Positions 54,574 to 64,000 of a DNA stretch of 64,000 bases are shown here, one piece after another. Both the position numbers and the translations under genes were made by a program. This DNA is from Diabrotica undecimpunctata (lineage: Eukaryota; Arthropoda; Insecta; Coleoptera; Chrysomelidae), in assembly GCF_040954645.1 (NCBI RefSeq), contig NC_092813.1, positions 18,731,235 through 18,795,234 of the forward strand, given 5' to 3'. The notes under the pieces are model-generated. The model searched no databases and was not told the DNA's origin. It worked only from the letters and a program-made list of their open reading frames with translations. Every line of letters begins with the position of its first letter. Within the stretch, counting starts at the first letter, position 1.

Positions 54574-55268
54574 AGGTTTTTATGTTTGGGAAATATTAAT
54601 TTGTAAATAACTGGGTATTCTTCTTAATCTTAAGTAAATCATTGTTAACGTAATTTGTTTTTTCGGAATATCTCTTAAAAAATAAAATACTAGTGGGAAT
54701 ATTTTAGTGGGGATTCTTGTTAACAGGGTATATGTTATTATATTTAAAATCAACCAGTTGACTGATTTTAAAATATTTTTATTTAACACGTTCTCTAAAC
54801 AAGCACAGCTTTTTTCTAAGTGCAGTAATACACATTTATAAAAAATTGTTAATATAATTTAACGTATTATTATTTGACAATAGTAGAGTGGTTAACATAA
54901 GCCATTGACGCAAAAACTCCAACAAAGCAAACCGATAAAAAATTTACCAAGAAAGAAAAAATTAACAAATGAATGAGAACATATCCTACTAACACTTTCC
55001 AAGTTACTTTCAAACAGTAGACAACAATGGTTGATCTATAAATCTGTTTTTTCCCTAAAGGAAATAAACCCTATTTTATATAGTTTTTTTATGGCTTCGG
55101 GCAGTTTGCCATACAGCCAGTTACATGATCTTTTAATCTCATTAGGCGCAGTAAAAAGTTTTTTAATTATTTGCAATCGAATAGACTAAAATAGATAAAT
55201 TTAAAGTTGGGAAATCAGTACAACAATTAATAAAAAGAAGAGAAAAAATATATATACATACACATATA
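54574..55268 (+). other. probable dpr 3' UTR and flank
   Basis: AT-rich. An AATAAA polyadenylation-type signal is at 54681-54686, 108 bases after the stop. Nothing else recognised. Confidence 0.45.
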
Positions 55269-56031
55269 CAGTGATGAGTGTCTTACCACCCGGCAAAATA
55301 GCGGAAAGGATAGAAAACAGATTAAGTTGTGAGATAGTACGAGATAAGGCTAGTATTAGACGTGTCTGTTTGACTTCAGTCATAATTATACGGATGACCT
55401 CGAAAATATTTTATTTTAATAATTTCTGATGTTAGAATAAATGATTAAATATATTAAGATATATTATAGTAAAAAACATTAATTAGTAGCGATTTTAAAT
55501 TATAAATCTTTAAGTTTATTTAATAATAAAAATAACTCAACTGAAATATTTGACTAAACTAAAGGTAGGTATGTTGTGTCCGAAAACAATTATTGTATGT
55601 AAAATTGGAGTAATAGTTAGAGACGTTGTCTATTGACAAGAAGACTGGGGTTCAATTCACACCAAGGGTAAAATTTTTGTTTTACTCAATCAAAAATAAT
55701 AGAAAATATGATACATATTAGGTAACAAGTTTTCGAAAAACTCATTATTTACAATTTATTCTTATTCCAATGTTATAAAATAGAAATACAAAATATTTCA
55801 AATTCAATTCCAGTTTAACAGTCTTCAGTTGTGAATGGAAAATAATCCATTGAAGACTGTTTAATGGCAAGTCCATCACTAAATTTTCAGTGTTAATATC
55901 AATTCCTCTGTACAGGTAATGATTTTCAAAACAATTGACGACATTGGAATGGATGCGCGCGAACAGCTACCTGCTTTATAGCTAACCAAATCATCAAGCC
56001 TTCAAGTTATCAAATAATAACACACCGAGAA

Positions 56032-57018
56032 GTGTTATTTACGGTAAACAGAAACTTTTTATTGAAAAAACAATTCGTGAAAAGGATTTTAACGGTCGAG
56101 GAAAAAGTGCAAATTGTTGTCTGGCATGTGAATGGATTATCAGACAACATGATTAGACAACAATTTGTAAATATGTTTCCAAATAGGCCGGCTCCATCAC
56201 GATCAACAATTCAGTCTATTATACGTAATTTTTTTACTTATGGATCCGTGTTCGCTCCAAGAGGAGTTCGCAGACGAAGGGAGGTAAATCCAGATTTGGA
56301 ACTAAGGGACACTTTGATTTGTGCAAGTATTGAGCAAAATCCTACCCAATCAACATCTTGTCTCGGAGAACAATATGGAATTCCAAAATTTAGAGAAGGT
56401 GAAATTTTTTAAAGACATCGATACCGTCCCTATAAACTTTATAAATCCAACGAACAATTCCCTGGGGATCAATATAGACGTTTAGAATTTTGTCAAACTG
56501 CAATGGAAATGTCACATCAAGATGAACATTTTTTAGAGAACGTTTTGTTCACCGATGAATGTACGTTTTCATTGCATGGCCGTCACAATTCAATCAATGC
56601 TAGGTATTGGTCTCGAGGAAATCCTCGTCAGATTTATGTCGCTCGTACCCAGTGTCTTCGAAAAGTAAATGTTTGGGGAGGCATAATAGGGAATCATGTC
56701 ATTGGTCCATTTTTTATAAACGGTATGTTGACTGGGCGGAAATACTTGGAACTTCTGCAAAATGAAATTGTCCCAGCCCTTCGTAATTTACCAATAACTT
56801 TCGATTCCATATGGTTTCAATACCATGGTTGTCCTGTACATAATTCTCGCATCGTCAGTGAATATCTCAGTGCGACTTTTCCTAATCGATTGATTAGTGG
56901 ATACGGAGATATTTTTTGGCCTGCGATCTTGCACCTTGTGATTTTTTTATTTGGGGATATATCAAGTCCAAACTATATGAGAGATATAACGATGAGAACA
57001 TCGTGCCTTGAACTCTAA
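56032..57018 (+). pseudogene. mariner-type transposase with HTH, catalytic residue altered
   Basis: The first frame (56032-56412) has a helix-turn-helix region: VKRILTVEEKVQIVVWHVNG, then SRSTIQSIIRNFFTYGSV. After a deletion and stop at 56410 the catalytic part follows: RRLEFCQTAMEM, LFTDECTFSLHGRHNSINAR with the first Asp, VNVWGGIIGNHVIGPFF, and WFQYHGCPVHNSRIV, where His stands at the second catalytic Asp (relatives read W-F-Q-x-D-G). A frameshift near 56925 precedes the third motif, CDLAPCDFFIWGYIKSKLYE. The family is common in insects. Inactive copy. Confidence 0.8.
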
Positions 57019-57351
57019 TCCATCAGACTTTTATAATTCTTTAGTGACAGTTTGGGTTATTGTTCTGCTGCTAATGAAGGCTTATTTGAACATATTGTAA
57101 ATACGTTTATTTACAATATTTTTTTATTTTTGTAGAATCTTTACTTATTTAAACATTCTTTAAAAGTTCTTTTAATTTTGAAGAATTATTTACTTTATTT
57201 TCGAAAGTACGACGATACTGTTTTGTCAATAAGATTTTTTGTTTTAACTTTAAACACTTCTAATACTAGTAACGACTGACATAAATGTTTATTGATTCAA
57301 AGCAAAGCGATCTTTGCATAATTTCAAATTATTAAAAAAAAAAGAAAATCA

Positions 57352-57426
57352 CATGTGGGTTTTGAACTCTAATCGTCTGCGATGTCTGTGTCGCAATGTC
57401 GAATTCTTACCACTAATCCACGAAGG
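57352..57426 (-). other. tRNA-like (SINE-type or tRNA-derived) sequence
   Basis: The minus strand contains GTGGATTAGTGGTAAGAATT (A-box-like) and, about 40 bases on, GAGTTCAAAACCC (B-box-like). The acceptor and anticodon stems do not pair well, so it is not a working tRNA. Confidence 0.45.
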
Positions 57427-57947
57427 ATTTATAAATATTCTGTCACAAGAGTGTATGAAACTCCTCAAATCATAGTAGAAATTATTCTTGGTTAATAATT
57501 TAAAACTTTAGATTAAATAATCACTATTAATTAAATTATTTTATTCACATTTTTGCTTTATTGTGGTCAATCAGTTTTTACTTTATGCGAAATTAAAAAA
57601 TGGAAATACGTCACACATTCGACGTTACTCATAATAATTATGACCGAGGTGATTTAGCTCGAAGCTAACGTCTAAAGGTGTGAGACTATCGCTAGTGATA
57701 ATGTAATGTAATATAAATTATAGGTTTCTCCGATTATTTCTCACCTCTACGAGTTTCATCTCTTTTTATTTCACAAGGTAACTGTGTTTTCTATCTCTTA
57801 CGTTAAAAAGCCGGGTGGTAAGACACTCATCACATATCAATAGACACATACAATTAACATGGGTCACTCGCTTCACGTCCAGAGGCCCATCAGGACATTA
57901 TAATATATAACATAAACAGAAGAACTAGGCCACGGTAAATAGGATTA

Positions 57948-58071
<124 letters not shown>

Positions 58072-58112
58072 AGAGAAAACATGGGTAAAACTGAAAACAA
58101 AATTTTTTTTAA

Positions 58113-58934
58113 CTAAAGAAAAATATTACATTTGGTCAAAAAATCGATTATGCAATAGTAAATTAATCTATTTTGAGTCGCTAGGGCAGATAAAATGATA
58201 AACGGAGATTTACCGGTACTATGAACTATATTATTGTATAATAATGTGGATTCCAAATGATATTTGGCACAACCACAAATTACATGATCTAGGTCACCTT
58301 CTACTCCACATTCCACGCAGTTTTTACTCTCGATCACATGAATTCTTGCAAGATGAGCAGGAAAACAAGCATGTCCAAATTTGAGCCTAGATATGGTTGT
58401 TATATAACGCCTAGGGACATTATAATTTCTATGCCAATGTGCAACAGGGACATAGATCACTCCATTTATATTTAAAAACTGCCTTGCGTGAAGCAACCAA
58501 ATCAGAAATACTGGGTAGATATTCTTTGGTATCCACTGAATAAATACTTAATTTGGCTTGTTGGTCCACATGTTCATTATGTTTAATTCCACTGTGTGCT
58601 TTGGCCCATATAAATATCACATTTTTTATTTTCTTTAAAGTGTTTCATAAATTTTTTAATTAATATTATGTAGGGATTAGAGTATGTGGTTGGAAAAAAA
58701 GGTTGGTTAATGGCTGTGAGAACTGTGAGAATCTGAAACAATAATAACGGAGGATTCTCTGTTAGAAACAAAAAGAAGGGCTTGATATATGGGAATTACT
58801 TCCGCATTAAATATGGAAATATTTGCTTTTAATTTGAACATTTTTCTACCTTCTCCATGGGGATGTAAAAGGCACATCCTGTACCGTCTTCTGATTTGGA
58901 AGCATCCGTGTAGATAGTACTGTAGTAATCCCAA
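58113..58934 (-). pseudogene. non-LTR retrotransposon RNase H and C-terminal domain
   Basis: Minus strand. The RNase H starts with IYTDASK-like wording near 58920, then FNAEVIPIYQALLF and IIVSDS near 58745, and WAKAHSGIKHNEHVDQQAK near 58600. The C-terminal frame (58496-58113) has RLKFGHACFPAHLARIHV and the zinc-type cluster CVECGVEGDLDHVICGC. Frame changes are near 58735 and 58470. This is the end of an I/jockey-type ORF2, 5'-truncated, of a different lineage from 1240-6727. Confidence 0.75.
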
Positions 58935-59239
58935 TTGGATTATTTTATATAGTTAAAGATGTATATGATTTGTAATAGCACGATGCATATATTTGATTCT
59001 TTGATATAGATAACTCTAATGTTATAGCCAATTGTTTGCTTGCATGCGACTTCATCATTGTAGTTTGGTATGTGGAGTTGTGTGTCCTGCGGAACAGGTC
59101 ATCTTCAGAAGGTGGTCAGAGGAGAAACGGCTTGGATGCTGAAATTGTTGTTTTCAGATTTTTTTTATTTAATTGAATATGTGAATGAGTTGAATATATC
59201 AATGACATAGTTATATAAGCTGAATTTATTTCACGTTGA
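58935..59239. other. no recognisable feature
   Basis: Short spacer between two retrotransposon remnants. Confidence 0.35.
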
Positions 59240-60640
59240 GCGTAACTGTGACTGTATCCTCTCTATGGACAGGTATAATTGTGTAATGGGATCCGTAAAC
59301 CACAGAAAACCGACCCCTACCTGTCTGTGTGCAAAGATCGAAGTGACCTATTTATCTGAGTATTCGGCAAAGAAGTCGAGTTATCTCCAGGGTGTCGACT
59401 GGTAGAAGTCAGCAGTTTTGTAGTGAGAAAGGGTAGTTTTTGTTTGGGGTGTTTGATAAATACATTGCCGAAAGATGAGCAGGTAGTTTTAAGTGGTATT
59501 TTCGGCTCTGAAGTTTTGACCTCTGATAGTTTGTAACGTAGAACTCCTGCACAGGGAGTATGCTTGGATGTTCGATAGTTGATATATTAGGGCAGGAGAG
59601 TAGTAGGTACTCAATCTGACCTCTGAGTTGGGGTCGGTCCCCCATAGCTTCAGGTCAATTCTTTCTTCAGCATTGTGTGTAGCATGGCCGCTAAAGTTGG
59701 GATATCTAAAGAGTATGACTTGAGTTGTATTAATATTTAGCGTTACTCTCCTGCATTACCTGTCGGCATCTTTTAAGTGATTTTGAGCATATCTTCTGGC
59801 GACACCTGTATCTCGAGAGCAGTATCATCGGCGTAAAGTAGTGTTAATGTATTTGTGTCTCGTGGGTTGGAGAAGTCGCTATTGTATATTGTGTAGAGTA
59901 TGGGTGCCAACCCATACTCTTGAGGACAGAACCTTGTGGCACTCCTGCGCTAGAAGTAAAGATTGTTGTAAATTGACCATTAACAAAGACATATGAGTTT
60001 ATTAATCCGACAAAGGAGATGGGCAGGCTGACGTTCAGAATATCGAGAAAAATGCCGAGAGAAAGTTTTTTATTATTAAACTTTTAAGTGATATGGGTAA
60101 CGATTTTAGTCAAAGTGGTTATCATTGAGTGACGTTATTTAAAGCCGAATTGAAAGTAGTGAATGATATTTTTTCGTAGTAAAGAGTACGAGTTTTTCCT
60201 TAAGGATCCTCTCGAAGACTTTAGCCATAACATTTCATACCAAATCGTGATGGCTACTGTCGACGGTGATGAAAAGTAGCAGAGTTTGAGTGATGCGGTA
60301 ACTATGTTCATCAGGTAGATATTTCACGAAGTTCCTGGGAATTTTGTCAGGACCTGGTGAATTGGAGTTGTGTATTTGATAGTAGTTGTCCAATGTTTTT
60401 AATTTAAAAAGATCCTGAGCGGATGTTTATGGGGTACTTGTAGGTCGAAAGGGATTTCAAGCTATCGTTGTGCATCTCTTTCAGTAAGTACACGAAAGGC
60501 TTGATCTAATATGGGATTGTTTGGGCTGGTGAATATATTTTGAAGGTGCGTTTTGAAGACTTCTGAAGACTGGTGGTCTATCAGGGTTTTAACTTTATTG
60601 GTCATTTGGCTCATCTTTATCACTCTCTTTGCATTTTTCT
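59240..60640 (-). pseudogene. jockey-like reverse-transcriptase remnant
   Basis: The minus strand in changing frames gives NSNSPGPDKIP near 60345, VFERILKEKL near 60200, VNGQFTTIFTSSAGVPQGSV near 59955, then a catalytic-box region reduced to ALYADDT-like remains near 59820. An open stretch at 59645-59409 (GDRPQLRGQIEYLLLSCPNI, HPSILPVQEF) contains the W-G-x-x-x thumb and tail in broken form. Clade inferred from SPGPD-IP and GVPQGSVL. Many stops. Confidence 0.65.
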
Positions 60641-60951
60641 ATAATTTGTTGAAGGTTATCGTTTTTTGTTGTTTAATATCTTTTTATTTTTTTAACAGTT
60701 TTTTCGTAAAAAAAAATATTAATTTAACCTAATCTCTTTGGTAAATAGAAATTTTCGTGTTATAAAAAATATTTTAGAATATTCATCTTGTTGTAGAAAT
60801 TATATTTTTTGTTAAATCTGTACGAAAATTTTTTGTAGAGTATTGTATCGAACTTTACATTGACATTTTTCAGTGAAATCTTTGTAAAGTTATTATCAAC
60901 TTTAATGATGATGAAAAAAGTATTATTGTTTATATTTAAGATATTTGTATT

Positions 60952-60995
<44 letters not shown>

Positions 60996-61639
60996 CGTAA
61001 AAGTTTTTATTTATCAGATTTTCGCTCAGAAGTAAAAAAAATTTTCCATTTTTCTTGAGTCTGAATATTTCGCCTATTAGATACAGATATAAATATAGCT
61101 TCCATCAGGAGTACATTATATTACGAGCAACAAATAAACAAAAAATGTAAAATGGTAAACTTACTTAAAAGAAAAGACTAGAACATAGCATGATATGATA
61201 TGACATATTACACAAATATTTACATCAAACTGAGAGAATTATTTAAAACAAAAAAACTACACATTATGTGATAATAATTGCCATTTTAATATAATATTTA
61301 AAATGAATCAGGATTTACAAGTTACATATACATGTGCAGCAATTTTATCAAATTTTATTATCGATAGGACATTATACTGAAGATAAATCACTTGTTTGGT
61401 GTCATTTTTTAATTTTAAGCAACTTTATGGCACATCAATTGTTAATCACGTGGCATATTTTAAGAAGTAATCTGTTTTTGTAATTGCCTAACTTTTGTAG
61501 GATCTTAACATTGTAAAAGTGAAATTTGTGGCTAGTTTGAAAAATGTTCATTTATTACTTAATCCACATTATATGTATCAAATGTAACGTTAAATACTAT
61601 TTTCCCCTTTTATCTACTGTAGGAACAGAAAAACCTTTA
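60641..61639. other. AT-rich spacer with (AT)n microsatellite
   Basis: No gene seen. An AT dinucleotide run of about 39 bp lies at 60954-60992. Confidence 0.5.
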
Positions 61640-62095
61640 TACAACCAGTGTTGACATATGGGTCGGAGAAATGGACCATTTCCAAGTCAGATGAAAATCT
61701 CCTGCTTATATTTGAACGAAGGATCTTGAGAAGAATATTCAGTGGCATCTGTGAAAATGGTGTTTGGAGAAGGAGGTACAACTACGAGATATATCACAGA
61801 TATAAACATATATTTGGTGGTGAAGACGTAGTATCCTTCATAAAAATAGTAAGACTAAGATGGGCAGGACATTTGGCAAGATCACAGCAGAACAACCCTC
61901 CTAGAAGAATCCTTATTTCACAAAAGTAGGGGTAGGCCAAAACTCAGATGGAGGGATGGTGTAGATAAGGATGATAGACAAATAGGCGCATCAAACTGGC
62001 GACAGTTGGCAATGGATAGAACTGACTGGCGTAATAGACTTGCGAAGGTCGAGGCTCTTTTATAGGCCTATAGCACCAATGATGATGTTGATCTA
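61640..62095 (+). pseudogene. non-LTR RT C-terminal tail fragment
   Basis: The plus frame 61648-61929 gives LTYGSEKWTISKSDENLLLI, FERRILRRIFSG and IVRLRWAGHLARSQQNNPPR. After a frameshift near 61925 it continues RGRPKLRWRDGVDKDDRQIG and TDWRNRLAKVEAL. This is the complete tail after the RT palm; the catalytic part is missing. Same type as the minus fragment at 26020-26430. Confidence 0.75.
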
Positions 62096-62275
62096 CTGTA
62101 GGAGAGGGTAATTGTATAAAAATGTCATCTTCATTGGTTACGCTTTTATCTTCCACAACAGGCCAATGAAATGTAAATGTCTTACTGATTCACCGACCAA
62201 AATTTTGCCTCTAGGTCTGGTTCTTTTTCTCTTAGCTGACCTACATAAATTTAAAACTGTTTCTTCTTATTCAAT

Positions 62276-62524
62276 TTAACCACAATCCAATCCATCCACG
62301 TTAATTTTTGTCAAGTCTAGATGTATTTTATTGAGGAACTTAATTTCTTTATTAATTTCTTCCACTTCGTCTATGGTAGAATTGCTTGAAATGCTTTGTT
62401 TATCTTTAATACTGTCGCCATCATTACTGTCTTCTTCAAATAAGAATCTTTTTCGTTGACTTTTTCTGCTTATTTTTTTTGCTTGGAATATTCTCTTTTT
62501 CTGATTCGCCGTCTTCGTTACCAT
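62276..62524 (-). other. 82-codon frame of unknown origin
   Basis: The frame starts MVTKTANQKKRIFQAKK (very basic), continues with an acidic segment FEEDSNDGDSIKDK and a helical VEEINKEIKFLNKIHLDLTK, and ends at TAA. It has the look of a nuclear-protein or transposase C-terminal fragment but matches no family I know. A further minus-strand phrase, NEDDIFIQLPSPT at 62156-62100, may belong to the same broken gene. Confidence 0.3.
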
Positions 62525-62900
62525 TATACTCAGCTATTTTTTTTAAATCTTTTTATTTTGATGGATTTTTGAAGCCGCTGGTTTTGGATTTATTCCAGGT
62601 TAGCAACAGCGTCTTCTGAAGTGGTCACTCCAGTAGAGTATGGGCCACTCTAACCAGACAGACAGTGTGACGTCACTGGCGCCAATGTCGGTAAGCATTG
62701 GATCTGCATTACCGACCAACGCGTAACTTAGCATGGTTCCGAACCTTTAGTCGAGACCGAAACCATATGCAATGACTTTATTGCTTCTACTTGTAATCTT
62801 TTATTTTTAATTCTATTTTAACTTTAATATTTTTTTTCTATTAACTATTTATTCTCACAATATTATTTATAATTAATATTTTTTTTAATTAAAGAAAAAG

Positions 62901-62973
62901 TCTTCCAGAGGTAGGATTTGAACCCGGATCAAATATTTACTATACCTTCGTACTACTCACTACACCACGGGCG
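62901..62973 (-). other. tRNA-like sequence with clear A and B boxes
   Basis: The minus strand reads GTGGTGTAGTGAGTAGTACG (A-box region) and 25 bases on GGGTTCAAATCC (near-consensus B box). The acceptor stem does not pair, so it is more likely a tRNA-derived SINE head or tRNA pseudogene than a working tRNA. Confidence 0.5.
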
Positions 62974-64000
62974 ATTAATGTTATGCGTTCAAAAGAGTAT
63001 AAATGCGGTTAGCGCTAGGAATTTAAAATATAGATACTCCTCGTTTTGATTGCTGACAAAATAAGTGACAAGATAAATTATATTGAGATAGAAAAAATGT
63101 TAGCAGCTTAGATTCGCCAAATAAATCAGTGCAGTAACAACTCATTTATATTTTTTAATAAAAAATATCTATTATAATTATAAAAAGTTTATTATAATTA
63201 TATATTATAAATATATTATAAAAGTTATTAATAGTACAAATAAACGAAAACTATCATTGACCCGGCAATATTAAATTGATATATAGTGATAAACCGCCGT
63301 ACAGGATTTTAAATGGACAACTTAAAGAAATATCAGTTTCTATAGAAAATGTCACACCGAGAGTGCAGTACGGCTAATATAGGAATGCACAATTGCCGGA
63401 TTTCACGCCTTGTGCTTGGCGATACAAACAGGTCCAAGTGGTAGTCACAGAACCGTACCCAGATCTCTACGCCGGGCTCTGTTATTTATTATAAAATAAT
63501 ATATTGATAAAATAATTGCCTTCAAGTAGCCAAATAAGAGGCATGAATTTGAATAAAAAGACCTTTAGTTTTTAGCGAGAATTTTATTATAAAACTGTAT
63601 ACTTTATTAAACTAACAAATGTATTTTAAATTACATTTCTTGATAGCTATAAATATACCGGGTGGAACCTCCGGTAACTCGATTTCCGTGCACCCAGCCC
63701 AATATCCAAGAAAATCTTTTTCTTTTGTAAATATGTGAAAAATTATCAGGAACGGGAATATCGAAAAAGCTTTGCACATTTTTTAATCCCGGCGATGTTA
63801 TTAAAAAAAGAAGTTGCGCACTTGAATCACTGCGAAATTTTAACACCTAGTATGAAATTTTTTTTTGTGGAAATCTGAAGTGCAGTTTTTGTCCTTGTTA
63901 AAACATAATGCAGTCTCGCATTTTTTACACACAACATAAGTTTACCTAGTTCCTTGGCATAGCAACCTGGTAGTTTTCAGCGAAACCTTGTGTTATTCCA
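62974..64000. other. no recognisable gene
   Basis: AT-rich, with a GC-richer part near 63290-63480 and another near 63650-63790. A 71-codon minus frame at 63631-63846 has no family features. Confidence 0.4.

Larger units (their letters stand above)
55269..57834 (+). mobile_element. mariner-type DNA transposon, 2.57 kb
   Basis: The left end is CAGTGATGAGTGTCTTACCA and the right end, inverted, is TGTGATGAGTGTCTTACCAC. They agree for about 24 bases apart from one length change at the tip. TA lies at 55267-55268 and 57835-57836, the usual target duplication. It encodes a broken transposase on the plus strand. A tRNA-like sequence sits near each end (about 55610-55665 plus, 57352-57426 minus). 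Confidence 0.85.

Noticed and set aside
62901..62973. Functional tRNA gene on the minus strand
   Set aside because: A and B boxes are present, but the acceptor stem does not pair and the anticodon arm is poor. Kept only as a tRNA-like sequence.

Overview
This window is eukaryotic DNA that is AT-rich and very dense in transposable elements. It almost certainly comes from an insect with a large, repeat-rich genome. A beetle is plausible from the mix of element families, but the sequence alone does not prove the order. The only host gene I recognise is a plus-strand gene of the dpr (defective proboscis extension response) immunoglobulin family, closest in wording to dpr6/dpr10. Its exons are at 6985-7201, 46369-46579, 50082-50209 and 54437-54573. 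The exon carrying the signal peptide must lie upstream of the window. The exon expected to finish the second Ig domain is not visible between 50209 and 54437, and the donor after the first exon reads CT instead of GT. Nearly everything else is transposons in or around the introns of this gene.

Layout. 1240-6727: an I-clade-like non-LTR retrotransposon with an intact ORF1 and a decayed ORF2. 7226-25564: a nested stack. A minus-strand RTE-like element is split by a DNA transposon (7956-24435, 32-bp inverted ends, 4-bp AATT target duplication). That transposon carries a broken intron-containing transposase and has itself received a deleted RTE-like copy (8419-10812) and a 10.9-kb Ty3/gypsy-type LTR retrotransposon (12536-23413). 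The LTRs of the latter are nearly identical, and its gag and pol overlap at a candidate -1 frameshift site. 26020-30900: scattered reverse-transcriptase tails.

31723-38276: a Tigger/pogo-like transposon with TA duplication. It contains an IS630/Tc1-mariner relative (about 35015-37940) whose transposase has 82 residues between its second catalytic Asp and the Glu, plus an inverted fragment of the same family and a 250-bp palindrome. 38950-42322: a Penelope-like element encoding RT plus GIY-YIG nuclease, bounded by about 800-bp inverted repeats and a 12-bp target duplication. 42860-46260: a second Penelope-like fragment split by a nearly intact hAT transposon (43044-45917, perfect 8-bp duplication).

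47240-54167: CR1-, jockey- and RTE-like fragments in the two last dpr introns. 55269-57834: a mariner-type transposon. 57951-62100: an AT microsatellite and further non-LTR debris. The last 1.9 kb contains no gene I can recognise. The elements do not work together as a pathway. Their order of insertion can be read from target duplications and from reading frames that are restored when an insert is removed.
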